From Rhodococcus sp. HNM0569 (lineage in GTDB: Bacteria; Actinomycetota; Actinomycetes; Mycobacteriales; Mycobacteriaceae): a stretch of 64,000 nt of DNA. Each line of letters opens with the position of its first letter. Within the stretch, counting starts at the first letter, position 1. Position numbers and translations under genes: made by a program. Of this stretch, positions 39,564-48,055 are shown one piece after another. Location of the stretch: positions 62,001 through 126,000 of the forward strand of contig NZ_JAASAE010000006.1 of NCBI RefSeq assembly GCF_012726205.1. The letters run 5' to 3'. A model generated the notes under the pieces. It saw only the letters and a list, made by a program, of their open reading frames with translations, was not told the origin of the DNA and searched no databases.

Positions 39564-40400
39564 GTGAGCGACGCGGGCACGACGGAGACGGGTGCGGCGG
39601 TACCGGCGGACAACGGGCGGCCGCACTGGACGTACATGATGGACATGGACGGCGTCCTGGTACACGAGGACCAGCTGGTGCCGGGGGCCGACGAGTTCGT
39701 CGGAGAGTTGCGCGACCGCGGCATCCCGTTCGTCGTGCTCACCAACAACTCGATTCGCACGCAACGCGACATGCGCGCGCGGCTGCTGCAATCGGGACTC
39801 GACATCCCGGAAGGCGCGATCTGGACGTCCGCGCTGGCGACCGCCACCTTCCTGTCCTCGCAGCGCCCCGACGGCACCGCCTACGTCGTGGGCGAGTCGG
39901 GGCTGACGACGGCTCTGCACGACGTCGGCTACGTGCTCACCGACAAGAACCCGGACTACGTCGTACTCGGCGAAACCCGCACGTACTCGTTCGAGGCGAT
40001 CACGACGGCGATCCGGCTGGTCGAGGCGGGCTCGCGATTCATCGCCACCAATCCCGATCCCACCGGCCCGTCGCGCGACGGGGTGCTGCCCGCGACGGGC
40101 GCGGTCGCGGCGCTCATCACGCGCGCGACCGGCCGCGATCCGTACTACGTCGGCAAACCGAACGCGCTGATGATGCGTTCGGCGCTGCGCGCGATCGGCG
40201 CGCACTCGGAGCACACGCTCATGATCGGCGACCGTATGGACACCGACGTCGTGTGCGGCCTCGAAGCAGGCCTGCAGACGATCCTCGTGCTCAGCGGCAT
40301 CTCGACCCGCGAGTCGATGGAGGCGTTCCCCTACCGGCCGACGCGCGTGCTCGAGTCGGTCGCCGACCTCGTCGGCAGCACCGACAACCCGTTCGACTGA
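39564..40400 (+). CDS. HAD-IIA family sugar/nucleotide phosphatase
   Basis: A 278-residue NagD-like HAD hydrolase. The motifs are intact: MDMDGVLVHE (nucleophile and acid/base Asp), VLTNNS (motif II Thr), GKPNALM (motif III Lys) and MIGDRMDTDV (motif IV). It carries the large C2 cap of HAD-IIA enzymes, which act on sugar phosphates, nucleotides or phosphoglycolate; the substrate is unassigned. GTG 39564 follows CATACT (39552-39557) by six bases, a leaderless pattern. Confidence 0.9.
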   Translation: MSDAGTTETGAAVPADNGRPHWTYMMDMDGVLVHEDQLVPGADEFVGELRDRGIPFVVLTNNSIRTQRDMRARLLQSGLDIPEGAIWTSALATATFLSSQRPDGTAYVVGESGLTTALHDVGYVLTDKNPDYVVLGETRTYSFEAITTAIRLVEAGSRFIATNPDPTGPSRDGVLPATGAVAALITRATGRDPYYVGKPNALMMRSALRAIGAHSEHTLMIGDRMDTDVVCGLEAGLQTILVLSGISTRESMEAFPYRPTRVLESVADLVGSTDNPFD

Positions 40401-40406
40401 CTGCCG

Positions 40407-41633
40407 TCAGGCAAGCGCCTGCCGCAGATCCGCCAGCAGATCCTCGGTCTCTTCGAGGCCAACCGACAAACGCACGACGCCGTCGGTGATGCCGATCGCG
40501 GCGCGCCCCTCGGGCCCCATCGCACGGTGCGTCGTGGTGGCAGGGTGCGTGACCAGAGACTTGGCGTCGCCCAGATTGTTCGAGATGTTGACCAGGCGAA
40601 GCGCGTTGAGGAATGCGAACGCCCGCGCCTTGCCCTCGCCCTCGGGGGCGTCGAGCTCGAATGTGACGACGGTGCCGCCGCCACTCATCTGCTTGCGCGC
40701 CAGCTCGTACTGCGGGTGCGTCTCGAGGAACGGGTAGCGCACCCACTTGACGGCCGGATGCTCGTCGAGCAGCTTCGCGATCTCGAGCGCGGTGTGACCG
40801 GACTGCCGTACCCGCAGCGGCATGGTCTCGAGGCCCTTGAGCAGGGTCCACGCGTTGAACGGGCTCAGCGCCGGGCCGGTGTGCCGCATCAGTTCGCGCA
40901 CCGGGCCGTTGATGTACTCATCGGAACCGAGAATGGCGCCGCCGAGCACGCGGCCCTGGCCGTCGATGTGCTTGGTGCCCGAGTAGACGATGACGTCGGC
41001 GCTGAGCTGGAAGCCGTGCTGCAGCAGCGGCGTCGCGAACACATTGTCCAGGACGACCTGCGCGCCCGCGGCGTGCGCGAGCTCGGCGACGCGTTCGACG
41101 TCCACGAGGGTCTGCATCGGGTTGGCGGGCGTCTCGAAGAACACCGCGGTGGTGGGCACCGACAGCGCTTCTTCCCACTGCGCGAGGTCCTCGCCGTCGA
41201 CGAACACCGTCTCGACGCCCCAGCGGGGCAGGATCTCGTTGCACACCACGAAGCACGAGCCGAACAGGCTGCGCGCGGCGACGAGCCGGTCGCCGGCCTT
41301 CAGCAGCGCACCGAGAGCGGTGAACACCGCGGACATGCCCGACGCGGTGGCGAAACATGCCTCGGCACCCTCGAGGAGGCGCATCCGCTCCTCGAACATC
41401 TTGACGGTGGGGTTGCCGTACCGCGAGTACACGAAATGGTCGAGTTCGCCGGTGAACGACGCCTCGGCCGCCTCCGCGCTCTCGAACACGAACCCGCTGT
41501 TGAGGAAGATCGCCTCGGACGTCTCCTCGAAGCCGGACCGCATCGTGCCGCCCCGCACTCCGATGGTGCCCTGACCGACGCCGTCGGGCAGCGCGTCCTC
41601 GAACGCACCCCCGCGAGGAATTCCACTCACCAC
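40407..41633 (-). CDS. metZ: O-succinylhomoserine sulfhydrylase
   Basis: A PLP enzyme that makes homocysteine from O-succinylhomoserine and sulfide in methionine synthesis. 408 residues of the Cys/Met metabolism fold: FVYSRYGNPTV near the N-terminus, ATASGMSAVF for cofactor phosphate, and the Schiff-base Lys in YSGTKHIDGQGR. The start is GTG 41633, or the adjacent GTG 41630. A rhodanese lies just upstream, the same pairing as Rv0390-Rv0391, and may supply or handle sulfur for this step. Confidence 0.93.
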   Translation of the reverse strand: MVSGIPRGGAFEDALPDGVGQGTIGVRGGTMRSGFEETSEAIFLNSGFVFESAEAAEASFTGELDHFVYSRYGNPTVKMFEERMRLLEGAEACFATASGMSAVFTALGALLKAGDRLVAARSLFGSCFVVCNEILPRWGVETVFVDGEDLAQWEEALSVPTTAVFFETPANPMQTLVDVERVAELAHAAGAQVVLDNVFATPLLQHGFQLSADVIVYSGTKHIDGQGRVLGGAILGSDEYINGPVRELMRHTGPALSPFNAWTLLKGLETMPLRVRQSGHTALEIAKLLDEHPAVKWVRYPFLETHPQYELARKQMSGGGTVVTFELDAPEGEGKARAFAFLNALRLVNISNNLGDAKSLVTHPATTTHRAMGPEGRAAIGITDGVVRLSVGLEETEDLLADLRQALA

Positions 41634-41688
41634 TGCTCACTCACGATCGAACCAACTCCGTTTCCGGTCGCACCGCGACCACCAGCAC

Positions 41689-42105
41689 TCACGACTGCCG
41701 CCACGGCAGGCCGACGGCACGCCACCCGACCGAGCCGCGGTGCCCCTGCTCGTCGAGGCCACCCTCGAAGCCGTCGAGCACGTTGTAGGACGGGCCGATG
41801 CCCGCCGCCGTCGCCGCCTCCGCGGCCCCGATGGACCGCTGGCCCGAGCGACACAGGAACACGACGGGCGCATCGTCGCCACCGGTCACCCCGGCGTCGA
41901 CGAGCTGCTGCACGAAGTGCGGGTTGGGGACGCCGCCGAAGGCGACCCACTCGACGAACAGCGGCTCGCGGCCGAGCCCGGACGTGTCGGGAACCCCGAC
42001 GTACGCCCACTCGGGTTGCGTCCGGACGTCGACGAGAACCGCACGCGGATTCTCCTCGAGGAGCTTCCACGCGTACTCGGGAGTGATGTCGCCTGCATAG
42101 CTCAC
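41689..42105 (-). CDS. Rhodanese-domain sulfurtransferase
   Basis: A single-domain 138-residue rhodanese. VLVDVRTQPEWAYVG is the CDC25/rhodanese N-terminal signature, and FLCRSGQRS is the active-site loop with the catalytic Cys. It transfers sulfane sulfur; the acceptor is unknown, but adjacency to metZ points to sulfur assimilation. GTG 42105 has AAAGG eight bases upstream. Confidence 0.9.
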   Translation of the reverse strand: MSYAGDITPEYAWKLLEENPRAVLVDVRTQPEWAYVGVPDTSGLGREPLFVEWVAFGGVPNPHFVQQLVDAGVTGGDDAPVVFLCRSGQRSIGAAEAATAAGIGPSYNVLDGFEGGLDEQGHRGSVGWRAVGLPWRQS

Positions 42106-42147
42106 GTTTTCAGCCTTTCACATGCGCTGCGCCCGCCAAGGCGCGAG

Positions 42148-42582
42148 TCAGTTGCACACCAGCCAACGTTCTTCGTCGCGTGCGAAGTGCCACGTGGACT
42201 CGCGCACCTCGCCGCCGTCGTCGGCATGCACCTTCACGACGGCGGTCCCGGCGTCGCCGGTGAACACCGGGTCCGTCACCGCGTCGAGGGTGACACTGCC
42301 GACGCCGTCGAGCGGCGAACGGTCGTCGGCGAAGTCGGCGCACACGAGCGTGCGTTGCGTGTCGGCGTCGTCGTTGTTGTGGGTCTGCACGAAGTCGGCG
42401 ACGACGCGCGAGACACGATCCTCGTCGCTGATCTCGCCGCCCGACGGCTGCACGAAGCTGAGGATCAGCACACCCAGCAACACGACCACGATGACCACGA
42501 GCGCCGCGATGAACGGCGTGGCCGACGGGCGATCGCGACCCAGTTCGTCGTCGGGGCCGCCGGTGCCCGGAGTGTCGGCCAT
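42148..42582 (-). CDS. Membrane-anchored protein with extracytoplasmic NTF2-like domain
   Basis: A 144-residue protein with a polar N-terminus, one membrane span (about residues 24-45) and an outer domain of about 95 residues containing VVADFVQTHNNDD, two Cys (in LVCADF and at WLVCN) and a mixed alpha/beta pattern like small DUF4878/NTF2-like envelope proteins. Function unknown. ATG 42582 has AAAGGAC three bases upstream; the longer frame from 42705 is not supported. Divergent from fprA. Confidence 0.75.
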   Translation of the reverse strand: MADTPGTGGPDDELGRDRPSATPFIAALVVIVVVLLGVLILSFVQPSGGEISDEDRVSRVVADFVQTHNNDDADTQRTLVCADFADDRSPLDGVGSVTLDAVTDPVFTGDAGTAVVKVHADDGGEVRESTWHFARDEERWLVCN

Positions 42583-42757
42583 GTCGTCCTTTCGCCGCGC
42601 GTGCGCAGTCTTCCGTCGGCCCAGTTGGTACGGACCGAGTGTATCGACCACCTGCCACAAGCTGAGATTGTGGCCCTCCAAAGCGGGGAGGACTACCCTG
42701 GACACTCGCGAACCGGAAGTATCGAACGGCGACTGTGCTCACGGAATCACCACGGGT

Positions 42758-42763
42758 TAGGCT
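42758..42763 (+). promoter_or_regulatory. -10 box for fprA
   Basis: TAGGCT is the best -10 hexamer between the divergent genes. The implied leader is about 53 nt; no good Shine-Dalgarno lies near ATG 42823, so the start of translation is set by similarity. Confidence 0.4.
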
Positions 42764-42822
42764 GGGCTCAGTTCGCTCTCGTTCACACGAACCATCCATG
42801 CTCGGAAGGTAGCTCGCTCCAG

Positions 42823-44244
42823 ATGACTGATCAGACCACAGCGGACACTGCAGCCGCGTCCGACACGACCTCTGCCGACCGCCCGCTGCGGGTGGCGATC
42901 ATGGGTGCGGGCCCAGCGGGAATCTATGCGGCGGACGCCCTGATGAAGTCGGGCGAGAACGTGAGCATCGACCTCTTCGAGCGCATGCCTGCACCGTTCG
43001 GCCTCATCCGCTACGGCGTGGCACCCGACCACCCGCGCATCAAGGGCATCGTGACGGCGCTCCACAAGGTGCTCGACAAGCCGCAGGTCCGCCTGCTGGG
43101 CAACATCGACTACGGCACCGACATCACGCTCGACGACCTGCGTCGCTTCTACGACGCCGTGATCTTCTCCACCGGCGCCAACGCCGATCGCGCGCTCAAG
43201 ATCCCGGGCATCGACCTCGACGGCAGCTACGGCGCGGCCGACTTCGTTTCGTGGTACGACGGGCACCCCGACGTGCCGCGCACGTGGCCGCTCGACGCGG
43301 AAAAGGTCGCCGTCCTCGGCGTCGGCAACGTCGCGCTCGACGTCGCGCGTGTGCTCGCGAAGACCGGCGACGAACTGCTGCCCACCGAGATCCCGGCGAA
43401 TGTCTACGAGGGCCTCAAGGCGAACAAGGCGCTCGAGGTGCACGTGTTCGGTCGTCGCGGCCCGGCGCAGGCCAAGTTCACGCCGCTCGAGCTCCGCGAA
43501 CTCGACCACTCGCCCAACATCGAGGTCATCGTCGACCCCGAAGACATCGACTACGACGCCGCGTCCGAGGATGCCCGCCGCAATTCGAAGCAGGTCGACA
43601 TGGTCGCCAACACGCTGCAGGACTGGGCGATCCGCGACGTCGGCGAGCGCCCGCACAAGCTCTTCCTGCACTTCTTCGAGTCGCCGCACGAGGTGCTCGG
43701 CGACGACGGCAAGGTCGTGGGCCTGCGCACCGAGCGCACCCAGCTCGACGGCACCGGCAACGTCAAGGGCACCGGCAAGTTCAACGACTGGGACGTGCAG
43801 GCGGTCTACCGCGCCGTCGGCTACCTGTCGCAGAACATCTCGAAGCTCCCCTTCGACGATCAGGCGGGCGTCGTGCCCAACGAGGCCGGACGCGTCGTCG
43901 CCGACGACACCGCCGAGGGCAAGGCACGATTCATGCCGGCCACCTACGTCACGGGTTGGATCAAGCGCGGCCCCGTCGGCCTGATCGGCCACACCAAGGG
44001 CGACGCGAACGAGACCGTCGCGAACCTCCTCGAGGACCGCCCGGCCTTCGCACAGCCGGAAGACGCCCGCGAGGACGCGATCATCGAGTTCCTCGAAGAG
44101 AAGAACCACCCGTACACGACGTGGCAGGGCTGGTACCGCCTCGACGCGCACGAGCGCGCACTCGGCGAACCCGAGGGCCGCGAGCGCGTCAAGGTCGTCG
44201 AGCGTCACGACATGCTCAAGGCCAGCGAGCCCGACAAGGCTTGA
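42823..44244 (+). CDS. fprA: Ferredoxin/adrenodoxin-type NADP+ reductase
   Basis: Transfers electrons between NADPH and ferredoxins, for example for cytochromes P450. A 473-residue adrenodoxin-reductase-like flavoprotein: VAIMGAGPAGIYAADALM binds FAD, APFGLIRYGVAPDHP is the family signature, VLGVGNVALDVARVL binds NADP, and TGWIKRGPVGLIGHTK lies in the C-terminal FAD site. After a 17-residue polar leader the fold begins at once. It is followed by a strong bidirectional terminator. Confidence 0.94.
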   Translation: MTDQTTADTAAASDTTSADRPLRVAIMGAGPAGIYAADALMKSGENVSIDLFERMPAPFGLIRYGVAPDHPRIKGIVTALHKVLDKPQVRLLGNIDYGTDITLDDLRRFYDAVIFSTGANADRALKIPGIDLDGSYGAADFVSWYDGHPDVPRTWPLDAEKVAVLGVGNVALDVARVLAKTGDELLPTEIPANVYEGLKANKALEVHVFGRRGPAQAKFTPLELRELDHSPNIEVIVDPEDIDYDAASEDARRNSKQVDMVANTLQDWAIRDVGERPHKLFLHFFESPHEVLGDDGKVVGLRTERTQLDGTGNVKGTGKFNDWDVQAVYRAVGYLSQNISKLPFDDQAGVVPNEAGRVVADDTAEGKARFMPATYVTGWIKRGPVGLIGHTKGDANETVANLLEDRPAFAQPEDAREDAIIEFLEEKNHPYTTWQGWYRLDAHERALGEPEGRERVKVVERHDMLKASEPDKA

Positions 44245-44254
44245 GACACTCCCC

Positions 44255-44289
44255 CGAATCCCCGTTCCGGTCTCCGGAGCGGGGATTCG
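44255..44289. terminator. Bidirectional terminator between fprA and the HNH gene
   Basis: A 16-bp stem (CGAATCCCCGTTCCGG against its near-perfect complement, one G-T pair) with a 3-nt loop. It lies 10 bases past the fprA stop and 22 bases past the convergent HNH gene stop. Confidence 0.85.
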
Positions 44290-44311
44290 TCCTTCCATGG
44301 GCACGCTTCGC

Positions 44312-45646
44312 CTACGCGAGCAGTGGGATCGAATTGCGGTGTGCCGGGAGTGGTTCGCTCGGCCCGAGTGGTGTGGGTGGTGGTGTGAACCACGGCATCT
44401 TGTCGTCGTCGTGGATATCGACAGTCCAGCCGCTGTGGTGCACGAACCGGTGATGATGCGTGCAGAGCAGCACCAGGTTGTCCAGGTCCGTCGGTCCACC
44501 ATCGATCCACGGGACGACGTGATGCGCTTCGGTCCACCCGGTCGGGGCACCGCACCCCGGGAAGGCGCAGCCACGGTCGCGCACCCGCAGTGCCCTGCGT
44601 TGCGACTGTGTGACCAGACGGGTGGTGCGGCCCATCCACAACGGCACCCCCACGTCGTCGACCACCACCGGGGTGACGCCGGAGTCGCACGCGGTCTTCC
44701 GGGCAGCCGCGATCGACAAGGTTCCGCCCCACGGTGTCCACGGCACACGTATCCCGCTGCCACTGCCCCCGCCTCTGTCTCTGCCTTTGGTGTCCTCGGT
44801 TCCACCGTCTTCCGACCGAATGTGCACACCCTGCTCACGGAGGTCTCGTTCCCGGATCACCACCGTCAGGTGTGGGCGCTCGCCGGCCTCGTCACCCGTC
44901 AGTCCCGCGCCGAGGAACCGACGCACCACCTCGGTCAGGGCGTCGGCGCGGCGCTGCGACGGCGGCCGCGGATCACGGGTCCCGTCCTCGGCAGGACGCG
45001 GCGCCGACAGCTTCGACAACGCCGCCTGCAGCAACTCACCCGACTCGGCATCCAAGTCGCCCCGCAGCAGGTAGCGGCCGTTGAGCGTGCGTGACAGGTC
45101 GAACCGGTTCAAATCGGTACGTTCACTGTGCCGGACTTCGCCGGTGTCGAACGTCGCGTCCAGGGTGTCCTTCACCCGCCGCATCCCACCCACGGTGCCG
45201 CGGATGCCGGAGGCGAGGAAGAACGCCTCCCGGCATTCCTGCCGCGCCTGCGCGAATGCCTCCGGCTCCTCCACCGCATTCGGAAACCCACCGGGCAGGT
45301 GTTCGAAGAACGACCACATGATCTGTGCGTGCCGCGCCGACACCGCACCCGACGCCACCGCCTCGGCGCTCTCCGGCTCCCGCAACAACGCCCCCGCCAG
45401 AGCGACGATCCCGCGTGCTTCCCCGATCTCCAACAGGGTGTGCGCCGCCAACCACGCGGCACCATCGCGATACCCGGCCTCGACCGCCACCCGGCGGACC
45501 TCGACCTCCCGCATCACCGCGACACGCCGCGCCTGCAACCCCGCAATCACTCGCGACAACTCGACCGCCTCCGCGCGCAACTCACCGTCACTCGACTGCC
45601 ACGGCTCACCGCCAGATGCGTCTACTACTGATTCCCCCGGCCCCAT
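44312..45646 (-). CDS. DUF222 and HNH endonuclease domain protein
   Basis: A 444-residue member of the actinobacterial 13E12-repeat-like family: DUF222 over about residues 30-320 (helical, Ala/Arg/Glu rich), then an HNH nuclease domain with CAFPGC, EAHHVVPWIDGG and NLVLLCTHHHRFVH. Copies of this family are multi-copy and often strain-variable; the role is unsettled. A 17-bp perfect palindrome lies about 115 bases upstream. It may be an early gene of the accessory block that separates metZ/rhodanese from purT. Confidence 0.88.
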   Translation of the reverse strand: MGPGESVVDASGGEPWQSSDGELRAEAVELSRVIAGLQARRVAVMREVEVRRVAVEAGYRDGAAWLAAHTLLEIGEARGIVALAGALLREPESAEAVASGAVSARHAQIMWSFFEHLPGGFPNAVEEPEAFAQARQECREAFFLASGIRGTVGGMRRVKDTLDATFDTGEVRHSERTDLNRFDLSRTLNGRYLLRGDLDAESGELLQAALSKLSAPRPAEDGTRDPRPPSQRRADALTEVVRRFLGAGLTGDEAGERPHLTVVIRERDLREQGVHIRSEDGGTEDTKGRDRGGGSGSGIRVPWTPWGGTLSIAAARKTACDSGVTPVVVDDVGVPLWMGRTTRLVTQSQRRALRVRDRGCAFPGCGAPTGWTEAHHVVPWIDGGPTDLDNLVLLCTHHHRFVHHSGWTVDIHDDDKMPWFTPPPTPLGPSEPLPAHRNSIPLLA

Positions 45647-45759
45647 GAACGAACCCTAGTTCGAACACAGTTTCGAAGTCAACGGTTCCGCGCAACAATC
45701 TCCAGGAACCACACCCACGCCAACCACACTGCCGCCCAACACAACCCCCACCCCACGGT

Positions 45760-45808
45760 CACGATGTCACATCGTGTGCACCCAACGCACACACCGTCAC
45801 ATCGTGAC
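45760..45808. promoter_or_regulatory. Palindromic operator-like pair upstream of the DUF222/HNH gene
   Basis: CACGATGT-C-ACATCGTG (45760-45776) is a perfect 17-bp palindrome. Its right half TCACATCGTG recurs exactly 30 bp away (45797-45806) inside GTCAC-ATC-GTGAC. Two sites on the same helix face suggest cooperative binding of a dimeric regulator. The rest of the 45647-45920 gap is C-rich with no gene. Confidence 0.5.
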
Positions 45809-45920
45809 CACCTGGCCGTGACGTCCGGATCCACAGAGTGCGCGAAAGTTGCGCAACTCCGCGGTGCTCGTGACGAGTGCGATGCGCTCGAGACGAGTGC
45901 CGCGCCGAAACGACACCGGC

Positions 45921-47267
45921 TCAGGGTCGACGCGACGCGAGGTGCAGCGGCACACCCGCGACGAGCAGCGTGACGACATCGGACGCCGCGGCGACCTGCG
46001 TGTTGAGCTTGCCCAGCAGGTCACGGAACAGCCGCCCCGACGCGGTCGCCGGCACCACGCCGCTACCGACCTCGTTGCTCACCGCGACGACCGGCACCGT
46101 CGCAGCCTTCCACGCCGCGAGCAGCGCCGCGATGTCGTCGTCGACGGCAGAGGTGTCGCCGCTGTCCCACACGCCGTGCCGGTCGAGCCGCGCGGTGAGC
46201 CACGTGCCGAGGCAGTCCACCAGCACGGGGCCGGTCGCATCGGCGAGAACCACTGCGACATCGTCGGTTTCGACAGTGCGCCACGACGACGGACGCCTGT
46301 CGCGATGCAGCGCCACCCGCTGCGCCCACTCGGCGTCGCCGTCGCGCGTGCCGCCGGTCGCGACGTAGGTGACGTCGGGAACGCCGTCGAACAGGCCTTC
46401 GGCGTGGGCCGATTTGCCCGAACGGACGCCGCCGAGCACGAGTGTGCGCACACCCGACCGTGCGGCGCCGAGGACGACGGTTTCGCCGTCGTCGCCGGGG
46501 CGCGCGCCGACGGCGCCGAGCCGTCGGCGCAGCACGGGCGGCGCCGGGTTGTGATGCCCGAGGTGCACCGCGACGACGTCGGTACCGTCGGTGACCGCCT
46601 CCACCTCGCGCAGGTGCGCGACGACCTCGCCGAAGGACGCGAGGTCGAGATGCCGTGTGCCGTGCCGCGCGTCGTCGCCGAAGGTCTCTTCGAGGAAGAC
46701 CGCGTCGAACCGCGCGTCGCGCACGCGCGCGAACCACTCGCGCGGCAGCGGTCCGGTGTCGCACGCCCACAGCAGTCGCGTGCCGTCGGGGCCGGTGATG
46801 TCGTACAGCACGGCGTCGCCGTCGCGGAACACACGATGCTCGGCGGGAAGAACCGCGACGCGATAGTCGCCGACCGTCGCGACGTCGCCCGCGTCGACGG
46901 GCACGAAGCGCACCGGGTCGCTCGGGCCGACCCACTGCCTGCACGCGTCGAGCGCGTCGGGCGGGCCGATGACGTCGAGTGGCACACCGTCGGCGACCCA
47001 CGACCGGAACAGCAGCGCCTGCGGGCCGAGGTGATCGGAGTGCGCGTGCGTGAACAGCAGGTGGCGCACACCGGCGAGGCTGCGGCCGTGGCGCAGCGCC
47101 GCGCGGGGCGCTTCGGGGCCGCAGTCGAGCATCAGCACGTCGTCGACAAGGGCGGCCGTCTGACCGCGAATCTCGCCACGCGCGAGCGCATCCGAGCACG
47201 AGCGGCAGGTGCAGAACGGATTGGGCCACCCGTCGGCGGCGCCCGTACCGAGCAGCAACACCTCCAT
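45921..47267 (-). CDS. cobU: Metallo-beta-lactamase-fold/CobU fusion, cobinamide salvage
   Basis: A 448-residue two-domain protein. Residues about 1-270 are a PhnP-like metallo-beta-lactamase-fold hydrolase with the metal motif FTHAHSDHLG and later His/Asp ligands (ACDTGPLP, VHLGHHNPAP); a CTCRSC segment near residue 20 looks like a structural metal site. Residues about 274-448 are CobU, adenosylcobinamide kinase/guanylyltransferase, with P-loop GGVRSGKS and GRLFRDLLGKLNTQ. The order after btuFCD indicates uptake of corrinoid and its activation. The hydrolase may act on a phosphoester corrinoid intermediate; this is inference. Confidence 0.9.
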   Translation of the reverse strand: MEVLLLGTGAADGWPNPFCTCRSCSDALARGEIRGQTAALVDDVLMLDCGPEAPRAALRHGRSLAGVRHLLFTHAHSDHLGPQALLFRSWVADGVPLDVIGPPDALDACRQWVGPSDPVRFVPVDAGDVATVGDYRVAVLPAEHRVFRDGDAVLYDITGPDGTRLLWACDTGPLPREWFARVRDARFDAVFLEETFGDDARHGTRHLDLASFGEVVAHLREVEAVTDGTDVVAVHLGHHNPAPPVLRRRLGAVGARPGDDGETVVLGAARSGVRTLVLGGVRSGKSAHAEGLFDGVPDVTYVATGGTRDGDAEWAQRVALHRDRRPSSWRTVETDDVAVVLADATGPVLVDCLGTWLTARLDRHGVWDSGDTSAVDDDIAALLAAWKAATVPVVAVSNEVGSGVVPATASGRLFRDLLGKLNTQVAAASDVVTLLVAGVPLHLASRRP

Positions 47268-48055
47268 CAGGATCCACCTCGATCGTGCCGCACCGGCAGC
47301 ACCGCGGGCGCTTCGCCGGGCCTGCGGACGATCTCGACACGCGCGCCGTACACGGCGCCGATCCGCTCGGCCGTCAACACGTGCGCCGGGGTGCCGTCGG
47401 CGACCACCCGGCCCTGATCGAGGAGCACCATACGGTCACTGTATTGCGCGGCCGCGGTGAGATCGTGCATCGCGGCGAGGACCGTGACCTCGCGCTCGCC
47501 CCTCAGGTGGTCGACGAGTTCGAGTACCTGCTGTTGGTGGCCGAGGTCGAGCGCGCTCGTCGGCTCGTCGAGCAGCAGCACGCGCGGTTCCTGCGCGAGG
47601 GCCCGCGCGAGCACGACGCGCTGCAGCTCTCCCCCGGACAGGTCGGTCGCGTGGCGGTCGGCGAACGGCGTGAGGTCCAACTGCTCGAGCACGTCGTCGA
47701 CGGCGGCGCGATCGCTCGCGCCCTCGGTGCCGAAGCGCGGGATACGGGGCGTGCGGCCGAGCATCACTAGTTCGGCCACCGTCACGCCGTCCGGCACGAC
47801 GGGGCGCTGCGGCATGAGTGCGACGGCGCGCGCCATCGCACGACGGCTCGCCCGCGCCGGGTCCTCACCCCCGACGTCGACGGTGCCCGTCGCGTCGAGC
47901 AGTCCGGCCAGGACGTGCAGCAGCGTCGTCTTGCCCGCGCCGTTGGGGCCGACCAGGGCGACCCATTCGCCTTCGCCCACCGTGAGATCGACGTCGGCGA
48001 GCACGCCGCGCCCACCGCGGGTGACACCGACGGCGCGGCACCGGACGGCGGTCAT
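47267..48055 (-). CDS. btuD: Corrinoid ABC transporter ATPase
   Basis: A 262-residue FecE/BtuD-type ATPase: Walker A GPNGAGKTT, signature LSGGELQR, Walker B RVLLLDEPTSALD, and the H-loop in AAMHDLT. Family members serve iron-siderophore or cobalamin importers; the downstream CobU domain favours a corrinoid. ATG 48055 overlaps the permease stop by four bases, and its stop overlaps the fusion gene by one base. Confidence 0.9.
   Translation of the reverse strand: MTAVRCRAVGVTRGGRGVLADVDLTVGEGEWVALVGPNGAGKTTLLHVLAGLLDATGTVDVGGEDPARASRRAMARAVALMPQRPVVPDGVTVAELVMLGRTPRIPRFGTEGASDRAAVDDVLEQLDLTPFADRHATDLSGGELQRVVLARALAQEPRVLLLDEPTSALDLGHQQQVLELVDHLRGEREVTVLAAMHDLTAAAQYSDRMVLLDQGRVVADGTPAHVLTAERIGAVYGARVEIVRRPGEAPAVLPVRHDRGGS

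Noticed and set aside
40407-41633. Cystathionine gamma-synthase as an alternative for metZ
   Set aside because: The rhodanese neighbour and the overall MetZ-like N-terminus favour the sulfhydrylase; the shared PLP motif alone does not discriminate.
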